Assembly: GCA_963785035.1 (NCBI GenBank)
Contig: CAWATG010000002.1
Span: forward strand, 1-35,156
Reading direction: 5' to 3'
Length of the DNA stretch: 35,156 nucleotides
Source of the DNA: CAWATG01 sp963785035
GTDB taxonomy: Bacteria; Actinomycetota; Acidimicrobiia; IMCC26256; CAWATG01
Below the pieces are notes generated by a model. It saw nothing but the letters and a program-made list of their open reading frames with translations. It was not told the origin of the DNA and ran no database searches. Shown here in pieces: positions 16,807 to 26,392 of this stretch. Within the stretch, counting starts at the first letter, position 1; the number at the start of each line of letters is the position of its first letter. A program made the translations under genes and the position numbers.

Positions 16807-17571
16807 TTGAGTGGTACTGCACCGGAGTCAGTTGCAGCGGATTCGGACCTGGCCGCGGCTCGTGCGATCGACGCACGAAAAATATACGGATCTGGCGAAG
16901 CCGCTGTGCACGCGCTCGATGGCGTCACTGTTGATTTCGCGCGCGGTGCGTTCACCGCGATTATGGGCCCATCAGGTTCAGGAAAGTCGACACTGCTGCA
17001 CTGCCTCGCTGGTCTCGACAGGCTTACATCCGGCGAGATATATCTCGGTGACATCCAGATCAGCGGCCGTTCCGAAAAGGACCTCACGCTGATACGCCGC
17101 GACCAGATCGGTTTTGTCTTTCAGTCATACAACCTGATCCCTACGCTGAACGCGTTGGAGAACATCACCCTTCCAATGGCGTTGGCGGGCCGTAAGCCCG
17201 ACCGAGAATGGTTGGATCACGTCATCAGCACGGTTGGTCTCGGGAACAGACTCAATCACCGTCCGAGCGAACTTTCCGGCGGACAGCAGCAACGAGTCGC
17301 AGTCGCACGCGCGCTGGCAAGTCGTCCCCGGGTCACATTCGCAGACGAACCGACGGGCAATCTTGATTCTCGATCCGGCGCTGAGGTACTGAGTTTCTTG
17401 AAGCATGCAGTCCGTGAACTTGGCCAGACGATCATCATGGTCACGCACGATCCGGGAGCGGCCAGCTACGCGAACCGGGTGGTGTTTCTCGCTGATGGAA
17501 AGATCGTCGGTGAAATCGACGACCCGACACCCGAGCACATCCTCGACCGTATGAAACAACTCGGAGACTGA
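16807..17571 (+). CDS. ABC transporter ATP-binding protein (MacB/LolD/SalX type)
   Basis: A 254-residue ABC ATPase. It has Walker A GPSGSGKST near residue 55, the Q-loop VFQSYNLIPTLNALENI, signature LSGGQQQRVAVARAL, Walker B VTFADEPTGNLD and the switch VTHD. The NLIPTLNALENI stretch and the ADEPTGNLD form are typical of the MacB/LolD/FtsE group, which powers mechanotransmission or lipoprotein/peptide export rather than import. The start is taken as TTG 16807 because AGGAGGA (16794-16800) lies 6 bases before it; the frame is open further upstream but would overlap lgt. It forms a two-gene unit with the permease, which starts 6 bases after the stop. Confidence 0.94.
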   Translation: MSGTAPESVAADSDLAAARAIDARKIYGSGEAAVHALDGVTVDFARGAFTAIMGPSGSGKSTLLHCLAGLDRLTSGEIYLGDIQISGRSEKDLTLIRRDQIGFVFQSYNLIPTLNALENITLPMALAGRKPDREWLDHVISTVGLGNRLNHRPSELSGGQQQRVAVARALASRPRVTFADEPTGNLDSRSGAEVLSFLKHAVRELGQTIIMVTHDPGAASYANRVVFLADGKIVGEIDDPTPEHILDRMKQLGD

Positions 17572-17577
17572 TTCTGC

Positions 17578-20281
17578 GTGTGGCGCGTCACGGCAAAGGG
17601 CTTATGGGCGAAGAAGCTGCGGCTGCTCCTCACCTCGCTCTCTGTTGTCTTGGGTGTCGCTTTCGTTTCAGGAAGTTTCGTTCTCACCGACACCATCAGC
17701 GGAATCTTCGACGGGTTGTTCGAGGGCGCCTACGCCAACACTGACACCGCGGTACGCAGTTCGATCAAGCTCACATCGAGTCAGCAGGGACCGAGTCCGG
17801 GCACCAAGCGCGAAACGATTCCGAAGGACCTGGTCACGACGATTCGCCGCGAACTTCCCAGCACGGTTGTCGAGGGTCGCTACGTTCAGCGATACGCGCA
17901 GATCTTCAAGCGCGGCAAGGCAATTCAGAACACGCATGCACCGACGTTTGGAACGGTTTGGGGCGCGGACCCGCTGCTGAACTCCGTTTACAAGATTGAT
18001 TCGGGCCATCCGCCACGGAACGGCTCACAGGTCGCCGTCGACGAGGGCACCGCGGAACGTCATGACCTCGCGGTCGGTGACAAGGTATCGATTGGTTTTT
18101 CGACTGGCGCGAAGCGGCCGTTCACGATTTCAGGTGTGTTTCGCTTTGGTGATGCTGGGAGTCTCGCAGGCGCAACCATGGCTTCCTTCGACCCCAAGAC
18201 CTCCGAGGAGGTGCTCGGTGCCGCTGGTCAGTACGACTTGATTGTCGTGCGCAGCACCGCTGGTCTCAGCCAACAAGAGCTGACGGCCGCGGTCGCGAAG
18301 ATCCTCCCACCTGGCGCGTCAGCTGTGACCGGCAAGGTGTTGGCTGCGGAGACAGCGAGCGAGCTTCAAAAGAATCTCGGCTTCTTCAACATCTTCCTGC
18401 TGGTCTTCGCGTTCATCGCGCTGTTCGTGGGCATGTTCATCATTTACAACACGTTCTCGATCATCGTCGCACAACGCTCGAAGGAACTCGCGTTGCTGCG
18501 TGCGATCGGCGCGAGCGGAAGACAGGTGATGCGATCTGTCGCCGTTGAGGCCTTAGCTACCGGCGTGGTTTCATCGTTACTTGGCATCGCTGCCGGTATC
18601 GGTCTCGCGATCACACTCAAAGCGACGTTTGGCGCCGCCGGCTTTTCGTTACCGGATGGCCCCACGGTGATTCTGCCCAGGACGCTGATTGTGAGCTTTG
18701 CTGCGGGAGTCATCGTGACGTTCGTGTCGGCGATCTTTCCCGCACCGGCGCGCTGCGCGCGTTCCGCCGGTTGCTGCGATGCGCGAGCAGGTCTATTCAC
18801 CGGGACAGGGGAACGGGCGCTATTGGACCGGGAGCTTCGTGACCATTGCCGGAGCGGGTCTCTTGGCTCTGGGTCTTGTTGGGAACCTCATCGAGATCGT
18901 TGGATTGGCCACTGGTCTGGTGTTCATCGGCGTTGCAATGTTGAGCCCCTTGTTCGCGCGACCGTTCGCGCGGTTTATCGGGGCGGGGCCAGCACATCAG
19001 GACGGCATTACTGGCGAGCTGGCGCGAGAAAATGCACTCCGCAATCCGCGCCGGACAGCGTCGACCGCGTCGGCATTGATGATCGGTCTCGCGCTCATCA
19101 GCCTTGTGGCAATCACGAGCTCGTCGATCAAGTCGACGTTGTCGAGCGTCCTCGATGAATCCGTCGCCGCAGACTTCTTCGTGCAATCCGCTGCGCAGGG
19201 CCAGCCTTTCTCGAATGACGTCGTTGCTGCGCTTCGGAGTAATCCTGCAACCAGTAATACGGCCGGCTTTCGCGCTGGTGGATTCAAGGTCGGTGAGGAC
19301 TCCAAGCTTCTGCTGGCGACCGACGGTAGGTACCTTGCCGAGACATTCTCCGTTGAAATGACGACAGGCTCGTTGGCGTCCTTGAAAGATCACGGCGTGA
19401 TCATCTTCGATGATGTTGCCAAGGAGAAGAAGTTGAGCATCGGTGACACGCTGCAGATGCGATTCGCTTCGCAGGGTTACGCTCCGGTCGAGGTTCCGGT
19501 GGTCGGCACCTACGCCGAGAACCGAGCACTGAGCACCAACTACCTCCTCTCATTGAAGGACTTCGAGCGCTACTTCGGTCCCGACCAGCAGGGCGACATC
19601 TTCGCTGCCGTCAGCGTTCCAGAGGGTCACACCGTCGCCGAAGCCGCGCGGACAATGAAGGCTGTGACGAGTCGTTATCCCGTCAAGATTCAGGACCAGG
19701 ACGACTTCATCGGTGATGCCGAGGCGCAACTCGACCAGATCGTGAACCTGGTGTTCATCCTTCTTGCGCTGTCGGTGTTTATCGCCGTGATCGGTGTCAT
19801 CAACACGCTGACCTTGTCGGTCATCGAACGAACCCACGAGCTCGGTCTTCTCCGAGCGGTCGGCATGTCGCAGCGACAGTCTCGCGTGATGATTCGATGG
19901 GAAGCCATGATTATCGGGGTTTTCGGGGGTGTCCTGGGTATCGCGCTCGGCGCGCTGTTCGGGCGTGCGCTGGTCCTTGCGCTCGCCGATGAAGGATTGA
20001 AGTTTGCGCTGCCCGGGGCGTCGCTCTGGTCGATCGTCGTCATCGTCGCGGCCGCGTTCGGGTTTTCGAGATTCAGTTTTTGGAAGGCGATCGGAATATG
20101 CCTCCCGCTCATCGTGATTTTTAGTGCAGGTAGAACAAACGGATTCTCATCGTTGAATGTTCCCGGTGGGCAGCTGGTGAACTACGCGGTGCTTGCCGCC
20201 ATCGTCGGACTGGCGGCAGCGGCGTGGCCGAGTTGGCGAGCTTCGAAGCTCGATGTACTGGAGGCCGTCTCGACGCAGTAG
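17578..20281 (+). CDS. ABC transporter permease, MacB/FtsX family, frame broken once
   Basis: About 900 residues when repaired. It carries an N-terminal membrane helix (LLLTSLSVVLGVAFVSGSFV), an extracytoplasmic MacB-like domain, and a first FtsX core (YNTFSIIVAQRSKELALLRAIGA). A second half follows with its own extracytoplasmic domain and FtsX core (INTLTLSVIERTHELGLLRAVGM). It partners the ATPase just upstream. The first frame loses the family after IFPAPA at about 18746 and runs on to 19158. The protein continues in the next frame as RRAARVPPVAAMREQ. Removing one C at 18745-18746 restores IFPARRAARVPP. Near the C-terminus, about 20010-20160, there is an extra hydrophobic stretch of roughly 40 residues with less GC-rich codons that family members usually lack, placed before the conserved WPSWRASKLDVLEAV tail. 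Start GTG 17578. The substrate is unknown. Confidence 0.92.
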
Positions 20282-20293
20282 CCGGCCCGTGCT

Positions 20294-21328
20294 TCAGAGT
20301 CGCCGGGTGGCGTCGCGTGCCGCCGCGAGGAAGATGCGATCGTTGCTTCGTTGGTACTCGCGAAGGCAGGCCTCGCACATCTTGATCGCATGTTCGTCAC
20401 CACTTTCGACGGCGGCGCTGATGATGGCTTCGATGTCGATGGCTTCGATGTCGCCGAGTTCGCCGACCAGTCGCGAGTCGCGCGGTGTCGGATCAATGCC
20501 ATAGGTACCGACGATCGCGGCCACAGCCTGCCAGAGGTAGGCGAAGAGCTGGCGTTGGTGCTCGGCATCCAGGAACGGCAGCAGGATGCGCGCTGCAGCC
20601 GGAGCCGTCACGGTGTGGACGAAGACAATCGGAAACGGTTGCGCGTTCGCGAGGTACACATCGGCGAACGCTGCCGTGATGGCGTCGATCGCCCCGTCGA
20701 TGTCGGAAGGCTCGCGCAGCGTGTCGAGCACCACTGCCAGGCGCGGTTCGGCGTCGACGTGTTGTGCAACCGCAGTTGTGATGAACCCCTTTCGTGCTCC
20801 CGTGGCCAGAGGATGCAGGGCCGGAAGCACCTCGGCGACCGAGCGAATTCCCCGCAGGTGTGGGTCGCCCAGCTCCTGATAGGTCGCCGCCCAATAACCG
20901 AGCCCTTTGGCGAGTTCATGTCGGCGGACCGGACTGTCTCGCTCGGTGACAGCCCGAACCGCGTGTGCCGTCCTCAGGAGGCCGTGCGTTGCTGCGGCGA
21001 ACACGCCCGGCGCCAGTCGTGGTACCCACCGAGCGATGACCTCGGAGCAGGACAACTCGTCGAGTTCTTGGACGAAGAGGTCCAACCAGTCGGTCGCGCG
21101 ATCCTCGATTCCCAGCGCGGTATGCCATGTGCCGCTCTCGATCGCCGCTACCCGTGGACGTTGCGGATCGAGGTGGCGAATGTGGTGCTGGAGCCACGCT
21201 TCCACCTCGTCCTCGCGGCCGAGTCGGGTCAGCGCTTCGACGACCATCGGGCCGTGATCCGAGAATCCGCCAGCGAAGACGAAGTCGTACGGAGCGAGCC
21301 GTGCATAGGCATCGTCGAGAACGCTCAT
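20294..21328 (-). CDS. Questin oxidase-like protein (DUF4243 family)
   Basis: A 344-residue alpha-helical protein. Features that resemble the questin-oxidase-like family are FSDHGPMVVEAL near residue 22, the WLQHH-IRHLDPQRP region, WHTALG, DWLDLF, and WVPRLAPGVFAAATHGLLRTAHAVRAV around residues 102-128, with many conserved His. Fungal members such as GedK oxidise anthraquinones. Bacterial members are mostly uncharacterised, so the family name should not be read as a reaction. It starts 20 bases after the purE stop and is probably the last gene of the minus-strand run from 25 kb. The name rests on remembered motifs and is less certain than the neighbours. Confidence 0.65.
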   Translation of the reverse strand: MSVLDDAYARLAPYDFVFAGGFSDHGPMVVEALTRLGREDEVEAWLQHHIRHLDPQRPRVAAIESGTWHTALGIEDRATDWLDLFVQELDELSCSEVIARWVPRLAPGVFAAATHGLLRTAHAVRAVTERDSPVRRHELAKGLGYWAATYQELGDPHLRGIRSVAEVLPALHPLATGARKGFITTAVAQHVDAEPRLAVVLDTLREPSDIDGAIDAITAAFADVYLANAQPFPIVFVHTVTAPAAARILLPFLDAEHQRQLFAYLWQAVAAIVGTYGIDPTPRDSRLVGELGDIEAIDIEAIISAAVESGDEHAIKMCEACLREYQRSNDRIFLAAARDATRRL

Positions 21329-21348
21329 TCACGCCTCCTACCCGTTTG

Positions 21349-21858
21349 TCAAGAGGGCCGTGAGAATCTCCGCGTCACAGCGCTATCGGTAGCCTTGACG
21401 TTCTGGGAGAGGGTCGCTTGGAATGTAGCCATCTTGGAGAGCAGTGCGGTGTCGGCGACACCGAGGATCCGAATGGCGAGCAGTCCTGCATTTCGGGCAT
21501 TGTCGATCGCGACGGTCGCGACGGGAATGCCCGCAGGCATCTGCACGATCGAGAGCAGCGAGTCGAGTCCGTCGAGCGCTGGGAGCGCTACGGGGACGCC
21601 GATCACGGGGAGCGTCGTGAGCGATGCCGCCATGCCCGGAAGGTGAGCGGCGCCGCCGGCGCCGGCAATGATGACTTTCAATCCTCGCAGCGCAGCGCTC
21701 GACGCATACTCGACGAGTACATCAGGGGTGCGGTGCGCCGAGACGATCCGCACTTCGTGGGTGACGCCAAATTCGTCGAGCGTGTCGACCGCAGCGCCCA
21801 TGACTGCGAGGTCCGACTCGCTGCCCATGATCACTCCGACAAGCGGTTCGGATGCCAT
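21349..21858 (-). CDS. purE: 5-(carboxyamino)imidazole ribonucleotide mutase
   Basis: PurE converts N5-CAIR to CAIR in purine biosynthesis. The 169-residue protein has GVIMGSESDLAVM at the N-terminus (phosphate binding), the SAHRTPD loop near residue 41, and AGAGGAAHLPGMAA near residue 66. It ends with NARNAGLLAIRIL, all standard for class I PurE. No purK is adjacent, although class I PurE normally works on the PurK product, so purK must lie elsewhere. It begins 32 bases after the sulfatase stop on the same strand. Confidence 0.97.
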   Translation of the reverse strand: MASEPLVGVIMGSESDLAVMGAAVDTLDEFGVTHEVRIVSAHRTPDVLVEYASSAALRGLKVIIAGAGGAAHLPGMAASLTTLPVIGVPVALPALDGLDSLLSIVQMPAGIPVATVAIDNARNAGLLAIRILGVADTALLSKMATFQATLSQNVKATDSAVTRRFSRPS

Positions 21859-21890
21859 GGCCCGAATCTAACGTTCCTGGCAACAGTCCA

Positions 21891-23474
21891 TCAGGTCCGA
21901 CAGGTCGCGCCCTTGCAGCGGAGGAGTTCTTCCATGCGGGCCTGGAACCTATTGGTCAGTCCCTTGTAGACCAGCTTGGAGAATGGGCTGCTCAAGAGGT
22001 TGTGCAACTGGTAGGGATCCGCGCGCAGGTCGTACAGCTCGTATTCGTGCGGCGACTTGGTTGTTCCATCGCCGTACCACTCGATGTAGGTGTACCGCTG
22101 GGTTCTCAACGCCCGATAGCTCGGGATCTCCTGTCCGATGACCCCAATTGCAAAGAAGTTGATCAGTTCCGGCGGCAGCTCGGGGACGATTCCCGCACTC
22201 GCCCCACCGGTGACATATTGGGCGACGAAGTCGGTACGCCAGCCGGGAGGGGCGGGGTTGTCCAGCAGACTAACGATCGACGCGCCGTCGATGTCCGCCG
22301 CGATTGGCGCGCCGGCAAGCGTCAGGAACGTCGGGAAGAAGTCGGTCTCGAGGACAAAGCCCTTCTCGGTGCGCCTCGTGATACCCGGTCCCGCAATGGC
22401 CAATGGCACACGCAAGGATTCTTCGTAAGGAGCCATCTTGTGGATCAGGCGGTGCGAACCGTTGTTGTAGCCGTTGTCCGAGGTGAAGACGAAGATCGTG
22501 TTGTCGAGATCCCCGGTGCGATCGAGTGCACGCGCAACGTCGTCAACCATGTCGTCGAACGCCATCATCGAACCCATCCGATTCCGGTAGTCGATCTCGG
22601 CGAATGGCAGGACAGCCGACCGTACGGTCCCGGAGATCCGTAACCACGCAGGCTTGTCACTGAGATCCGGTTCGTTGTAGTTCGGAGTTCGCGGCATCGC
22701 TGCGCGTGAATAGGCGTTGTTCTTGTACCGCTCAGGGGCGGGGAGCGGGAGATGGGGGGCGGTGGAGGAGAGGTAGAGGAACAGCGGCTGGTCAGGATTC
22801 CGGGCATTGGATTGACCAATGAAGTCGACGCTCTTTCGTGCGACGACATCTGTCGAGTAGCTCGCAGCATCCGTGCCGTAGTGCTTGAGCACACCGTTCT
22901 CGTTGAGGACGTAGTCGTAACCGTTGTAGAACTTCTGGTCTACGCCGACGTCCCACTCGTCCCAACCGGGCGCCACGTGGCCGGGCGCGACCTCGATGCC
23001 GTTCATGTACTTGCCGATCAGCGCAGTTCGGTAACCGGCGGCTTGGAGCGCGGGTCCCATGGAACCCTTCTCGCCACCGTTCTTGACGAACGTTGCCCAG
23101 CCGCCGGTGTCGCCTCCGTTGTTGCGTACGCCGGTGTTGTGCGCGTACTTGCCGGTCAGAATTGTCGAACGCGCCGGGCAACAGATCGGTACCGGCGCGA
23201 AGGAATTGGTGAAGGTCACACCGCGATCGGCGATGAGTGCCTTGGTCTTCGGCATGACATCCCAATAGGGCGTCACGGTCGCGTCGAGATCATCAGCGAG
23301 GATGAAGACGATATTGGGGCGGGTGCCGGCGAGTGTCGGTGCGGCGTTCGCCGGGCCTGGGGATGTGCCGAGGCCGAACGCCATTGCGAGCAACGCTGCG
23401 AGGAGGAGCGCGATCGGGACGAGCGAACGTCGGCGACGCGGCGAAACGTCGTTGGTGCGAAGATTTGGACCCAT
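21891..23474 (-). CDS. Secreted cysteine-type sulfatase
   Basis: A 527-residue exported hydrolase. An Arg-rich N-terminus and a hydrophobic core (LVPIALLLAALLAMAFGLG) form a signal peptide ending near ANA. The alkaline-phosphatase-fold sulfatase domain begins NIVFILADDLDATV with the first metal Asp pair. The motif CCPARST near residue 99 is the C-x-P-x-R formylglycine site, so the enzyme needs a formylglycine-generating enzyme, not seen in this window. GKYMNG, the APHLPLP His and SDNGYNNGSH supply further metal and sulfate ligands. The start is supported by GGAGG (23483-23487) 8 bases upstream. The substrate, a sulfate or possibly phosphonate ester of a glycan, is unknown. The neighbouring gmd hints at surface polysaccharide metabolism, but only by position. 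Confidence 0.94.
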   Translation of the reverse strand: MGPNLRTNDVSPRRRRSLVPIALLLAALLAMAFGLGTSPGPANAAPTLAGTRPNIVFILADDLDATVTPYWDVMPKTKALIADRGVTFTNSFAPVPICCPARSTILTGKYAHNTGVRNNGGDTGGWATFVKNGGEKGSMGPALQAAGYRTALIGKYMNGIEVAPGHVAPGWDEWDVGVDQKFYNGYDYVLNENGVLKHYGTDAASYSTDVVARKSVDFIGQSNARNPDQPLFLYLSSTAPHLPLPAPERYKNNAYSRAAMPRTPNYNEPDLSDKPAWLRISGTVRSAVLPFAEIDYRNRMGSMMAFDDMVDDVARALDRTGDLDNTIFVFTSDNGYNNGSHRLIHKMAPYEESLRVPLAIAGPGITRRTEKGFVLETDFFPTFLTLAGAPIAADIDGASIVSLLDNPAPPGWRTDFVAQYVTGGASAGIVPELPPELINFFAIGVIGQEIPSYRALRTQRYTYIEWYGDGTTKSPHEYELYDLRADPYQLHNLLSSPFSKLVYKGLTNRFQARMEELLRCKGATCRT

Positions 23475-23606
23475 GAGTGGTGCCTCCGGTAGTAACGAGA
23501 CGCACAGCGTTGTTGCCTGGCATCATGGGGATGCCAGAGATTTGTAAGGAGACGGTGAAGGGAATGCCCGCCCATCCGCTGGGCGAGCCCGCTCTCGCCG
23601 CTGGCT

Positions 23607-24593
23607 CTACCGACGCATCTTGCGTTGCTCGAATGCCAGGTCGTGCTCGTACATCCTGCGTACGAGTTCCTCGAAGGGGACCTTCGGCTTCCAGCCGAGC
23701 TTCTCGTGGGCCTTGGTGGCATCGCCGATCAGGAGATCGACCTCCGCCGGACGGTCGAAGCGCGTGTCGTGCTCGACAAAGCGTTCCCAGTCGTCGTAGC
23801 CGGCGATCCTGAAGGCAGTTTCCAAGAATTCGCGGATCGAGTGCGTCTCGCCGGTGGCGACGACGTAATCGTCGGGCTGGTCCTGCTGGAGCATGAGCCA
23901 CATGGCCTCGACGTAGTCGCCTGCGTAGCCCCAGTCACGTGAGGCGTCCAGGTTTCCGAGACTGATCGATTCCTGTAGTCCCAGCTTGATACGTGCAAGA
24001 GAGTTCGTGATCTTGCGTGTGACGAACTCGAGGCCGCGCTTTTCGCCCTCGTGGTTGAAGAGGATTCCCGAGGACGCGTGCATGCCATAGGACTCGCGGT
24101 AGTTCATGGTCATGTAGTGACCGAAGACCTTGGCGACGCCGTATGGGGATCTCGGGTGAAACGGCGTGAGCTCTGTCTGGGGAGTTTCGCGAACCTTGCC
24201 GAACATCTCCGATGACGAGGCTTGATAGAAACGGATTGGGTTGTTGTAGGTGCCACCCACGATGCGCACCGCGTCGAGCATGCGGAGCACGCCCAGTCCC
24301 GTGATGTCGCCGGTCAACTCCGGTTGCTTGAAGGACAGCTGCACGAAGCTGATCGCGCCCAGGTTGTACACCTCGTCCGGTTGTACCTGCTCCACAGCTG
24401 CGATGAGCGACGCATTGTCCGTGAGGTCGCCGTCGACCAACTCGATCTTCGGGTTCTCTTCGGTGATCATCTCGGCTTTGGGATTGTTCTGGCCCCGAAC
24501 CATCCCGAAGACCTGGTAACCCTTGCCAACGAGGAGCTCGGCGAGGTGGCGGCCGTCCTGTCCGGTGATTCCGGTGATCAATGCACGTTTCAT
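23607..24593 (-). CDS. gmd: GDP-mannose 4,6-dehydratase
   Basis: Gmd converts GDP-D-mannose to GDP-4-keto-6-deoxymannose, the precursor of GDP-fucose, rhamnose and related sugars in surface glycans. The 328-residue protein is an extended SDR. It has GITGQDGRHLAELL with the NADP Rossmann motif at residues 8-14, the SSSEMFG segment, and the catalytic YGVAK near residue 151 (Tyr-x3-Lys). FNHEGEKRGLEFVTRKI and NLDASRDWGYAGDYVEAMWLM are close to the Gmd signatures, and Gmd is favoured over generic dehydratases for that reason. It lies between the DUF3151 gene (36 bases upstream) and the sulfatase (132 bases downstream) on the same strand. No GDP-fucose synthase follows. Confidence 0.94.
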   Translation of the reverse strand: MKRALITGITGQDGRHLAELLVGKGYQVFGMVRGQNNPKAEMITEENPKIELVDGDLTDNASLIAAVEQVQPDEVYNLGAISFVQLSFKQPELTGDITGLGVLRMLDAVRIVGGTYNNPIRFYQASSSEMFGKVRETPQTELTPFHPRSPYGVAKVFGHYMTMNYRESYGMHASSGILFNHEGEKRGLEFVTRKITNSLARIKLGLQESISLGNLDASRDWGYAGDYVEAMWLMLQQDQPDDYVVATGETHSIREFLETAFRIAGYDDWERFVEHDTRFDRPAEVDLLIGDATKAHEKLGWKPKVPFEELVRRMYEHDLAFEQRKMRR

Positions 24594-24629
24594 CCCTACG
24601 ACGCTACTCGCCGTCCTAGGCGCCTCGTA

Positions 24630-25061
24630 TTACTCGGAGGGTCTCCATTCCGGGTCGAGCTGGAGCAGGAACTCGGTGCAACGCTGTGCTTCATCGTGTT
24701 CTCCAATAGCGGCCGCGGCCTGCCGGAGCCCATCCAAGGACCTGAGAAAGCCTTGGTTCGTTTCATGGCGCCAGCGCACATATCCCGATCCCCGCCATCC
24801 GGACTGACGCAGTCGATCGAGGCCGCGGTGGTAGCCGGATCGGAAATATGCGTATTGCTCGACGGGATCACGGGCGACTTCGCCGAGGCGAGCCCATGCA
24901 TCGAGAAAGCGCGGCCATCGCGCGACGACCGCGGCGATCGCCTCGCGCCGCGAGTCCACCGGTTGGCCGAGTGCGTCCGCGAGGGCGCTGAGCATTTCGG
25001 GTGCCTCGGGAGGAAGCACGGTTTCGGGAGGTCCGCTGCGGGTGAGATGAATGTCGGGCAT
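24630..25061 (-). CDS. DUF3151 family protein
   Basis: A 143-residue soluble protein of the actinobacterial DUF3151 family. The recognisable core is VEQYAYFRSGYHRGLDRLRQSGWRGSG near residue 67 (Tyr-, Arg- and Gly-rich), then a W-H-E-NQGFLRSL segment and a C-terminal GEHDEAQRC. The function is unknown. There is no signal peptide. The gene is divergent from the histidine phosphatase, with only 33 bases between the starts, so the two promoters must overlap. Confidence 0.85.
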   Translation of the reverse strand: MPDIHLTRSGPPETVLPPEAPEMLSALADALGQPVDSRREAIAAVVARWPRFLDAWARLGEVARDPVEQYAYFRSGYHRGLDRLRQSGWRGSGYVRWRHETNQGFLRSLDGLRQAAAAIGEHDEAQRCTEFLLQLDPEWRPSE

Positions 25062-25094
25062 CTCCAGAATCTAGGTGCCGATAGCATCGCGACC

Positions 25095-25769
25095 ATGTCC
25101 GAGACCACCGCCGCCACACGACTCATCCTGGTTCGCCATGCGGTGACGCCCGAGACTGGTCCCAAACTGTCAGGCCGGACTCCGGGAATCGACCTTTCCG
25201 ATGAGGGCCGGAAGCAGGCAGCGCACACGGGCCAGCGCCTGTCGCCGTTGCCAATCAGCGCGGTGTACGCGAGTCCTATCGAACGGACGAGTCAAACTGC
25301 TGCGGCGATCGCTGCGCACCATCGCCTCACGGTTCGGCCGCTGCCAGGCGTGCTCGAGGCGGACTATGGCGAGTGGACGGGTGGCACAATTGCGGAGCTG
25401 GCGAAGACGGATCTTTGGAAGGTCGTGCAGCGTTCGCCTTCGCGTGCGCGATTTCCGGGTGGAGAGTCGATTGGCGAGATGCAGGCTCGGATGGTCACCG
25501 CACTCGAATCCGTTGTGTCCGATCATGTCGGTGAGGTCATTGTCGTGGTGTCGCACGCCGATCCCATCAAGTCGGCGATCGCCCATTACAGCGGTGTGCA
25601 CCTCGACCTGTTCCAGCGGATTGTGGTCGCGCCTGCTTCGATCACCGTGTTCGAGCTCGGCCCACACGGCGCCTCGATGGTGAAATGCAACGACACCGGT
25701 TCCCTTGACGACCTCGCACGTGACATCGCTCCAAAGCAGGCACAGACCGCCGAACCAGAAGGGGATTGA
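25095..25769 (+). CDS. Histidine phosphatase family protein (actinobacterial MSMEG_4193 type)
   Basis: A 224-residue phosphoglycerate-mutase-like enzyme. LILVRHAVTPE near residue 10 has the RHG-type catalytic His (here RHA). ASPIERTSQTA carries the second Arg, LEADYGEWTGG the catalytic acid region, and VVVSHADPIKSA the second His. RHA instead of RHG is usual in this subgroup. With the next two genes it forms the phosphatase / DUF3090 / SCO1664 trio that recurs in Actinobacteria, where it is often near mshC. The natural substrate is unknown. DUF3090 starts 6 bases after its stop. Confidence 0.92.
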   Translation: MSETTAATRLILVRHAVTPETGPKLSGRTPGIDLSDEGRKQAAHTGQRLSPLPISAVYASPIERTSQTAAAIAAHHRLTVRPLPGVLEADYGEWTGGTIAELAKTDLWKVVQRSPSRARFPGGESIGEMQARMVTALESVVSDHVGEVIVVVSHADPIKSAIAHYSGVHLDLFQRIVVAPASITVFELGPHGASMVKCNDTGSLDDLARDIAPKQAQTAEPEGD

Positions 25770-25775
25770 TCGATC

Positions 25776-26336
25776 ATGTCGGAGATGATTGACCTCGGTC
25801 CCCTCGATGCGCTTGTCGTCGGCGCTGTCGGTGAACCCGGTCGGCGAACATTCCTGATCCAGGCTCGTGCGCGTGGAAACTGGCTCACCGTGTTGGTCGA
25901 GAAGCAGCAGGTGGCGATGTTGGCTGCTGAATCGATCGCGTTTCTGGATCAGGTCGCGGAGGAATTTCCCGAGCCTGCGGTCGAGGCCGTCGACATTGCC
26001 AATATCGATACCGAGCTCTATGAGCCGATGGTCCCGTTGTTTCGTGCACAGCTCATCGGCTTGGGATTCGACACGGATCGTGAACTCGTCTTGCTCGAAC
26101 TTCGTGAACGCCCGGAGGCCGACGATGAAGATCATGACGAGCCCGAACACGACGAGGATTGGGTCGACGGAGATGACACCGGCGTCGGCTACGTCGCACG
26201 GGTGTATGCCACGCGTGCGCAGGTACGCAAGATGGCCTCGCATGGCACCGAGGTCGTCCTGGCGGGGCGACTCCCATGCCCCTTGTGTGATCAACCGATG
26301 GATCCAGCGGGGCACATCTGTCCACGTTGGAACTGA
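25776..26336 (+). CDS. DUF3090 family protein with zinc-site C-terminus
   Basis: A 186-residue protein. The N-terminal part (GAVGEPGRRTFLIQARARG) and a beta-rich core are followed by an acidic linker rich in Asp and Glu around residues 113-132. A C-terminal segment CPLCDQPMDPAGHICPRWN has three Cys and a His suited to bind zinc. This layout is that of the actinobacterial DUF3090 (YjbR-unrelated) family, which is always found next to the phosphatase and kinase-like genes and has no known activity. It is tightly spaced with both neighbours (6 and 56 bases), so one transcript is likely. Confidence 0.92.
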   Translation: MSEMIDLGPLDALVVGAVGEPGRRTFLIQARARGNWLTVLVEKQQVAMLAAESIAFLDQVAEEFPEPAVEAVDIANIDTELYEPMVPLFRAQLIGLGFDTDRELVLLELRERPEADDEDHDEPEHDEDWVDGDDTGVGYVARVYATRAQVRKMASHGTEVVLAGRLPCPLCDQPMDPAGHICPRWN

Positions 26337-26392
26337 CCGACTCCGTTGACTGATTACTCGATCTGACTCACGACGGTGCCTGACGATGGCTG

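Noticed and set aside
20294..21328. Glycoside hydrolase or terpene cyclase as identity of the all-helical protein
   Set aside because: The His-rich HGPM and THGLLRTAHAVR motifs fit the questin-oxidase-like family better, and the DDxxD and catalytic Glu motifs of the alternatives are absent.
24222..25094. Upstream extension of the histidine phosphatase frame, antisense to gmd and DUF3151
   Set aside because: The translation has no domain, and the phosphatase family begins at the ATG at 25095 with LILVRHA ten residues in.
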